From contig JBFJWU010000114.1 of the NCBI GenBank assembly GCA_041623475.1, positions 1-9,315 on the forward strand: a stretch of DNA of 9,315 nt. The letters run 5' to 3'. The notes beneath the pieces were generated by a model. That model was not told where the DNA came from. It did not search any database and worked only from the letters and a program-made list of their open reading frames with translations. The position numbers and the translations under genes are program-made. The stretch is from JBFJWU01 sp041623475 [NCBI: bacterium] (GTDB lineage: Bacteria; J088). Below are positions 5,921 through 9,315 of the stretch, one piece after another. How positions within the stretch are numbered: the stretch's first letter is position 1; each line of letters opens with the position of its first letter.

Positions 5921-7282
5921 TTACAACAACCCTTTCTCCACCATTTCTTCCCGCACGTGCAGGTACTCCTCTGACCGCTTCAAACGATCGGCACCCGTTT
6001 CAACGGCGACCTTCACCATTCTTGGATATCTGGCCGAGATCTTCTCGAACGCCTCCATATCCAGTTGAAACAGGGTAACTTCGCGACTGGCGATACAGCT
6101 CGCTGTGGCCGGACTGTTTGATATCAAACTGATCTCGCCAAAGAAATCACCCGCTCCCAGATGGTTGATGATTACCTCGCGGCCAGCGTCTTCGGATTTT
6201 GTAACGACGACATCGCCGGTGTCAATTACGTACAACCCCGACGGGCTGTCTCCCTCACGAATAATAAATTCGCCGAATGACACAGTCCTGGGACTGAATT
6301 CCTTGATCAGCCCAAGTTGTTCGCCTTCGTCCAATGTTGAAAACAGCGGACTGATTCGGAGAACCGCGCCGATCAGCCGTTTCTTGTAATAATCGTGCAG
6401 GACCTGGGACACTTCTGGATAACGTGCAGCGATTACGGCCAGGTCATCACGATTGATCGACAGGGTTTCGACCCGCGTCCGGGCACCAACACTGGCAGTC
6501 CGGCGAGCACCCGAGAAGAATGCCATTTCGCCAAAAAATTCAGACTCGCCCATTCGTGCAACTTCAGCATCAACACCGTCCGGACCTTTGCGTGTGACTG
6601 AAACTTCGCCGGAAATAATGATGTAAAGGACGTCACCTTTTTCACCCTCACGGACAATGGATTTGCCCGGCGAAAACGTTTCAAAGCTCAATCGGTCAAT
6701 TAACTGCTCCAGGTGTTCCGGCATCAGCGCAGACAGCAGGGGGAGTTCAGGAAGCTTGTCAACGATCGCCTCTATACTTTCAGGGCGGTCTGTAACGCTG
6801 GCATGGATTGCCATCTGGTCGACAAAGTATTCAACGGAATCCAGTTCATCAGCTTCCAGATGCCGGGCGAGGGTTTTCCGCGTCACCTGGATTGACTCTT
6901 CGTCGGGCACAATTTCGCCAAAAACCGACCTGAAATTCCGAGCAGAGTCCGGGTCTACCCTGCTCGCCAATCTGGACAAGGCCTGTTTGGTTTCCTGCTG
7001 ATTCGGATCAATTGCGAGGATGCGCTTGTTAATGCCAATAGCATTCAAAAGGTTGCCATCCATGGCTGCGCGATAGGCGGCGACTCGAAATATTTCCAAG
7101 GCCGCTTTTTTGCGACCGCTTAGAAGCGTTGACTCGCCGAGACGGACCATCAGGCTGACATTGTCGGGGTCATATCGCAACGCCTGTGAGTACAGCTTGG
7201 CGGCGCCTTCATGATTGCCGCTGCCAGTAAGGACATCGGCTTCGCCAAGTATTTTCTCGACATTTTGAGAGGATTTGTCCAA
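5921..7282 (-). CDS. TPR protein with two cyclic-nucleotide-binding domains
   Basis: The protein has 453 residues numbered from TTG 7282. Residues about 8-105 form TPR-like helical pairs (NHEGAAKLYSQALRYDPDN, later NKRILAIDPN), which usually bind proteins. After a helical linker come two CAP-type cNMP-binding domains at about 183-295 and 310-425. The first has a complete phosphate-binding cassette (FFGEMAFFSGARRTASV, with Gly251, Glu252 and Arg261). The second has FFGEISLISNSPATASC with Gly382 and Glu383, but Ala392 replaces the usual Arg. No helix-turn-helix, kinase, channel or membrane segment is present, so it is probably a cytoplasmic cNMP-responsive adaptor. TTG 7282 is preferred because AGGAG lies seven bases upstream. 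The ATG at 7300 has no ribosome-binding site and sits just two bases after TATAAT, so it is likely upstream of the transcript start. The gene diverges from the LysM-FecR gene. Partner and nucleotide (cAMP, cGMP or other) are unknown. Confidence 0.85.
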   Translation of the reverse strand: MDKSSQNVEKILGEADVLTGSGNHEGAAKLYSQALRYDPDNVSLMVRLGESTLLSGRKKAALEIFRVAAYRAAMDGNLLNAIGINKRILAIDPNQQETKQALSRLASRVDPDSARNFRSVFGEIVPDEESIQVTRKTLARHLEADELDSVEYFVDQMAIHASVTDRPESIEAIVDKLPELPLLSALMPEHLEQLIDRLSFETFSPGKSIVREGEKGDVLYIIISGEVSVTRKGPDGVDAEVARMGESEFFGEMAFFSGARRTASVGARTRVETLSINRDDLAVIAARYPEVSQVLHDYYKKRLIGAVLRISPLFSTLDEGEQLGLIKEFSPRTVSFGEFIIREGDSPSGLYVIDTGDVVVTKSEDAGREVIINHLGAGDFFGEISLISNSPATASCIASREVTLFQLDMEAFEKISARYPRMVKVAVETGADRLKRSEEYLHVREEMVEKGLL

Positions 7283-7289
7283 TTTGGTG

Positions 7290-7294
7290 CTCCT
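7290..7294 (-). promoter_or_regulatory. Ribosome-binding site that sets the TTG start of the cNMP-binding gene
   Basis: On the - strand AGGAG (7294 to 7290) is followed by CACCAAA and then TTG at 7282. Spacing is seven bases. The in-frame ATG at 7300 lies upstream of this site, which argues against that ATG as the start. Confidence 0.65.
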
Positions 7295-7302
7295 GTGCAT
7301 AA

Positions 7303-7308
7303 ATTATA
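7303..7308 (-). promoter_or_regulatory. Perfect -10 box (TATAAT) for the cNMP-binding gene
   Basis: TATAAT on the - strand lies two bases before the in-frame ATG at 7300 and about 20 bases before the TTG start. No recognisable TTGACA sits 16-18 bases upstream (the hexamer there is CCGTTT), so the promoter may depend on an activator. An inverted repeat overlaps the -35 position. Confidence 0.5.
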
Positions 7309-7315
7309 GTCGATC

Positions 7316-7334
7316 AAACCGGGCAAAACGGTTT
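7316..7334. promoter_or_regulatory. Palindromic operator candidate in the divergent intergenic region
   Basis: AAACCG-N7-CGGTTT is a perfect 6-bp inverted repeat covering 19 bases between the divergent cNMP-binding and LysM-FecR genes. It covers the expected -35 position of the - strand promoter, and lies about 70 bases upstream of the LysM-FecR start. It does not resemble a CRP site (TGTGA-N6-TCACA). The regulator is unknown. Confidence 0.4.
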
Positions 7335-7406
7335 CAAGTTTTTTCTACGCCCACGACAGCGCAACGATATTAGGCTAAGTTAATCTCTACTGACGGGAGG
7401 TGGCAA

Positions 7407-8438
7407 ATGTTTAAATTTCTTCGGTTGGCGGTAATCGGTGTAATGCTGGCAAATGGCACGACGTACGCGGAGCCAGACGGTCAAGTCACTGAGAAATCTA
7501 TTGAAGTCAAGCCCGGGGATACATTGTCGAAAATCGCCGAAACGCACCTCGGTGATGCCGCGAAATGGTACATTCTGCTGCGATTCAACGATATTCGAGA
7601 TCCAAACCTGATCTATCCGGGCATGAAGCTGAAATATTCGGAGAAAATCAAGTCAGGTGAGATTGTCGAGGCAGAGATCTTTTATGCAACTGAGGGTCAG
7701 GCGATGTACAAGTGGAAGACCCTGGAGCAAGTATTGAAGACCGGTGACCGGGTGCCGGCCAAGGGCGAAATCTCTGTAAAAAAGGGCACAGTTACGCTGC
7801 TGTTGCCGGACAAGTCCAAAATTATCATGGGCGAGAATTCTGTCCTGAAGATCAAGGACGTGTTTGCCAACACCGAAGAAAATGTCTTCATGTCGTTTTT
7901 CGAGAATGTCCGCGGGCGGATTCGCTACAAGATTACGGAGCTGTTTGGCGAAAGTCGTTTTGAAGTTGAAACAAGATCTGCGGTGGCAGGGGTACGAGGT
8001 ACAGAGTTCGAAATTTTTGTTGTTGACGGCCAGGATGTCAAGATTGCGACACTTGAGGGTGCTGTGGCTGTCCGCGGCAACAATGAAGAAAAATCGACTC
8101 TGGTTGAGGCTGGCGAAGGGGTGGTCGTAGACACTTCGGCGGAAAAGATTTCAAGAAAAACCCGGTTGCTGGGCGCGCCCCAGAACCTTGGGTACCGCAA
8201 TAATCCAAACGGAACAATTACCTTTTTCTGGGAGCCCGTGCAAGGGGCAACCGACTATGCCCTGTATATTGCCGAAGATCGTGATTTTGCAACCGGTGTC
8301 TTGATCGGCGAAATCAAAGGTAATGATATTACGATCCGGCAGGTGCCGGAAGGCCGTTATTACCTGAAATGTGATGCGATCGATCCCGAGGGGATGTCCA
8401 GTGTCCCGGGCAAGGTTGTCCTGTTGATGATTGATTGA
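7407..8438 (+). CDS. Exported LysM and FecR domain protein
   Basis: This is a 343-residue periplasmic protein. ATG 7407 has a strong GGGAGG site six bases upstream. A signal peptide (MFKFLRLAVIGVMLANG) is probably cleaved after TYA at residue 21. A LysM domain at about 32-77 (VKPGDTLSKIAETHLGD, ending NLIYPGMKLKY) should bind peptidoglycan. The FecR domain spans about 115-222: a GEISVKKGTVTLLLPD strand region, then FEVETRSAVAGVRGTEF (185-201), the family's most conserved stretch, and ATLEGAVAV. The C-terminal part (about 258-340, FFWEPVQGATDYALYIAED) resembles a fibronectin-III-like fold. There is no TonB box, membrane segment or neighbouring ECF sigma factor, so it is not a classical FecR anti-sigma regulator. 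LysM-FecR proteins of this type are known beside CHASE2-type cyclases or kinases in other bacteria; none is inside this window. Divergence from a cNMP-binding gene makes a link to nucleotide signalling possible. Confidence 0.88.
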   Translation: MFKFLRLAVIGVMLANGTTYAEPDGQVTEKSIEVKPGDTLSKIAETHLGDAAKWYILLRFNDIRDPNLIYPGMKLKYSEKIKSGEIVEAEIFYATEGQAMYKWKTLEQVLKTGDRVPAKGEISVKKGTVTLLLPDKSKIIMGENSVLKIKDVFANTEENVFMSFFENVRGRIRYKITELFGESRFEVETRSAVAGVRGTEFEIFVVDGQDVKIATLEGAVAVRGNNEEKSTLVEAGEGVVVDTSAEKISRKTRLLGAPQNLGYRNNPNGTITFFWEPVQGATDYALYIAEDRDFATGVLIGEIKGNDITIRQVPEGRYYLKCDAIDPEGMSSVPGKVVLLMID

Positions 8439-8688
8439 GCGCCTGTCGTTCAATAATGTCTGTGAGCTGACAAACCGGAAACGCCCGCACTTCCGTCGGT
8501 GCGCAGGCCTGTATGGGACAAGTAAGTCGTTGTAGTTAAAGACTTTTCCGGGCGCGGGGCGGGTTTGGGTTGATGCCGCCCGACTGTGGCGGGACAGGTT
8601 GCATCATCTCGTGCAGGCCCGTTTCATGTACAATCGAAAATGATTCAGTGTGGTTCGAATTGTATTGCAGATCAAAGGCAGTTGCGAC
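8439..8688 (+). other. 250-base spacer with no gene: weak hairpins and a possible promoter for the esterase
   Basis: No credible coding frame was found. A five-pair hairpin, CGCAC/GTGCG (8486-8490/8499-8503), follows the LysM-FecR gene without a T tract, so no clear intrinsic terminator is present. TACAAT at 8629-8634 could be a -10 box for the esterase, but no good -35 lies 17 bases upstream. The GC-rich structure at 8557-8593 is listed separately. Confidence 0.4.
8557..8593 (+). other. Mutually exclusive GC-rich hairpins upstream of the esterase
   Basis: GGGCGG (8557-8562) can pair with CCGCCC (8576-8581) around a 13-base loop. Alternatively CCGCC (8576-8580) can pair with GGCGG (8588-8592) around CGACTGT. 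The two stems share the same central arm and cannot form together, an arrangement seen in attenuators. If the promoter is the TACAAT at 8629, this element would not be transcribed in the esterase leader. Confidence 0.35.
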
Positions 8689-9315
8689 TTGGGACGGCTG
8701 GTATATGTTGCGGGATTGATTGCGATGTTTGTGCCCGGGGTCGGCGTTGCCGAGGATGCGAAATTGACCAAAGTCCTGTTTCTTGGCGATTCGCTGACGG
8801 AAGGGTATGGGGTTCGACCGGAACAGGCGTTTCCGGAACGGATCAAGCAACTCGCGTCCACGCGTTTGGGGAAAGACATTGAAATTCTCAACGCCGGAGT
8901 CAGCGGATCGACTACCGCCAGTGGGCTGGACCGTCTCAGGTGGTATCTGAAACAGGAACCGGACATCCTCGTCCTGGCCCTGGGCGCGAATGACGGGTTG
9001 CGGGGGGTGCCGCCGGAGTCCAGCAGGAAGAATCTGGAGCAGATTGTTGTCGCCGCGAAACAGGCCGGGCTGACGATTGTCCTGGCAGGGATGATGCTGC
9101 CTCCGAATTACGGGCCAAAGCATACGTCGGAATTCCGGGAAATGTTTGCTGCAATCGCCCGGAAACATGAACTGATCCTGATTCCGTTCCTGCTAGAAGG
9201 GGTCGCTGGTGACCACCGCTATAACCTGCCTGACGGGATCCATCCGAACGGGATGTTCGGCCTAGAGATCAAGTGTCCATCGGCAAAAGTTCATGCGGGC
9301 TATGTGCGCGACCCC
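8689..9315 (+). CDS. tesA: TesA-like SGNH hydrolase (arylesterase / acyl-CoA thioesterase / lysophospholipase), 3' end outside window
   Basis: The frame is open at the right edge; 209 codons are visible, numbered from TTG 8689. The signal peptide GRLVYVAGLIAMFVPGVGVA is cleaved after residue 21, giving a periplasmic enzyme. SGNH blocks are clear: I, FLGDSLTEGYG with nucleophile Ser35; II, NAGVSGST with oxyanion Gly70; III, ALGANDGLRG with Asn101; V, DGIHPN with Asp182 and His185. The MMLPPNYGPKHTSEF stretch also matches E. coli TesA. The family hydrolyses acyl thioesters, aryl esters and lysophospholipids. TTG 8689 was chosen because it yields a compact signal peptide and has AAAGG ten bases upstream; an in-frame GTG at 8650 is the alternative. 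After DGIHPN the sequence reads GMFGLEIKCPSAKVH rather than the usual amphipathic closing helix, so the C terminus is divergent, frameshifted or rearranged. The catalytic core is intact. Confidence 0.85.
   Translation, partial: MGRLVYVAGLIAMFVPGVGVAEDAKLTKVLFLGDSLTEGYGVRPEQAFPERIKQLASTRLGKDIEILNAGVSGSTTASGLDRLRWYLKQEPDILVLALGANDGLRGVPPESSRKNLEQIVVAAKQAGLTIVLAGMMLPPNYGPKHTSEFREMFAAIARKHELILIPFLLEGVAGDHRYNLPDGIHPNGMFGLEIKCPSAKVHAGYVRDP

Noticed and set aside
7316-7334. CRP/FNR-type binding site
   Set aside because: The half-sites AAACCG/CGGTTT do not match TGTGA/TCACA or TTGAT/ATCAA, despite the neighbouring cNMP-binding gene.
7407-8438. FecR-type anti-sigma factor of an iron-uptake system
   Set aside because: There is no ECF sigma gene, no TonB receptor and no membrane segment; the LysM domain and signal peptide point to a periplasmic cell-wall-bound protein.
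8536-9168. 210-codon open frame on the - strand
   Set aside because: It lies opposite the TesA-like frame, which has signal peptide and all SGNH blocks; the - strand product is low-complexity and shows no recognisable domain.

Overview
The window looks like the chromosome of a free-living proteobacterium, most likely a gammaproteobacterium. This rests on the tesA-type SGNH esterase, the NarL-type two-component pair, the LysM-FecR protein, the outer-membrane barrel, Shine-Dalgarno motifs and a moderate-to-high GC content. The exact lineage cannot be read from the sequence. Several starts are probably GTG or TTG. I see no rRNA, tRNA, transposase or CRISPR array.

Region 1 (1-3544, + strand) reads as one operon. 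It begins inside the 3' end of a large exported protein with three calcium-binding thrombospondin type 3 repeats and a Cys-containing C-terminal sorting-like tail. Next comes an outer-membrane barrel protein with a carboxypeptidase-regulatory-like C-terminal domain. The barrel gene overlaps a soluble NarL-type histidine kinase whose N-terminal receiver-like domain has lost its phosphorylation residues. A NarL/FixJ response regulator follows. The layout suggests surface proteins co-expressed with, and perhaps monitored by, a cytoplasmic two-component system.

Region 2 (3545-5920) holds an orphan membrane sensor kinase with NIT, PAS, HisKA and HATPase domains. It is preceded by two hairpins and an excellent match to a sigma-54 (-24/-12) promoter, and followed by a hairpin that could end transcription from both sides. 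A nitrate/nitrite-type sensing domain behind a sigma-54 promoter suggests nitrogen-linked control, but the ligand is inferred.

Region 3 (5921-8438) is a divergent pair. On the - strand is a TPR protein with two cyclic-nucleotide-binding domains, the second lacking the usual phosphate-binding arginine. On the + strand is an exported LysM-FecR protein. They share a 124-base intergenic region with a perfect TATAAT and a 6-7-6 palindrome where the -35 box would be.

Region 4 (8439-9315) contains a 250-base spacer with GC-rich competing hairpins, then a TesA-like lipase/thioesterase that runs off the window and whose last visible residues depart from the family pattern. The strongest new leads are the sigma-54/NIT kinase unit, the surface-protein/two-component operon and the divergent cNMP-binding/FecR locus.
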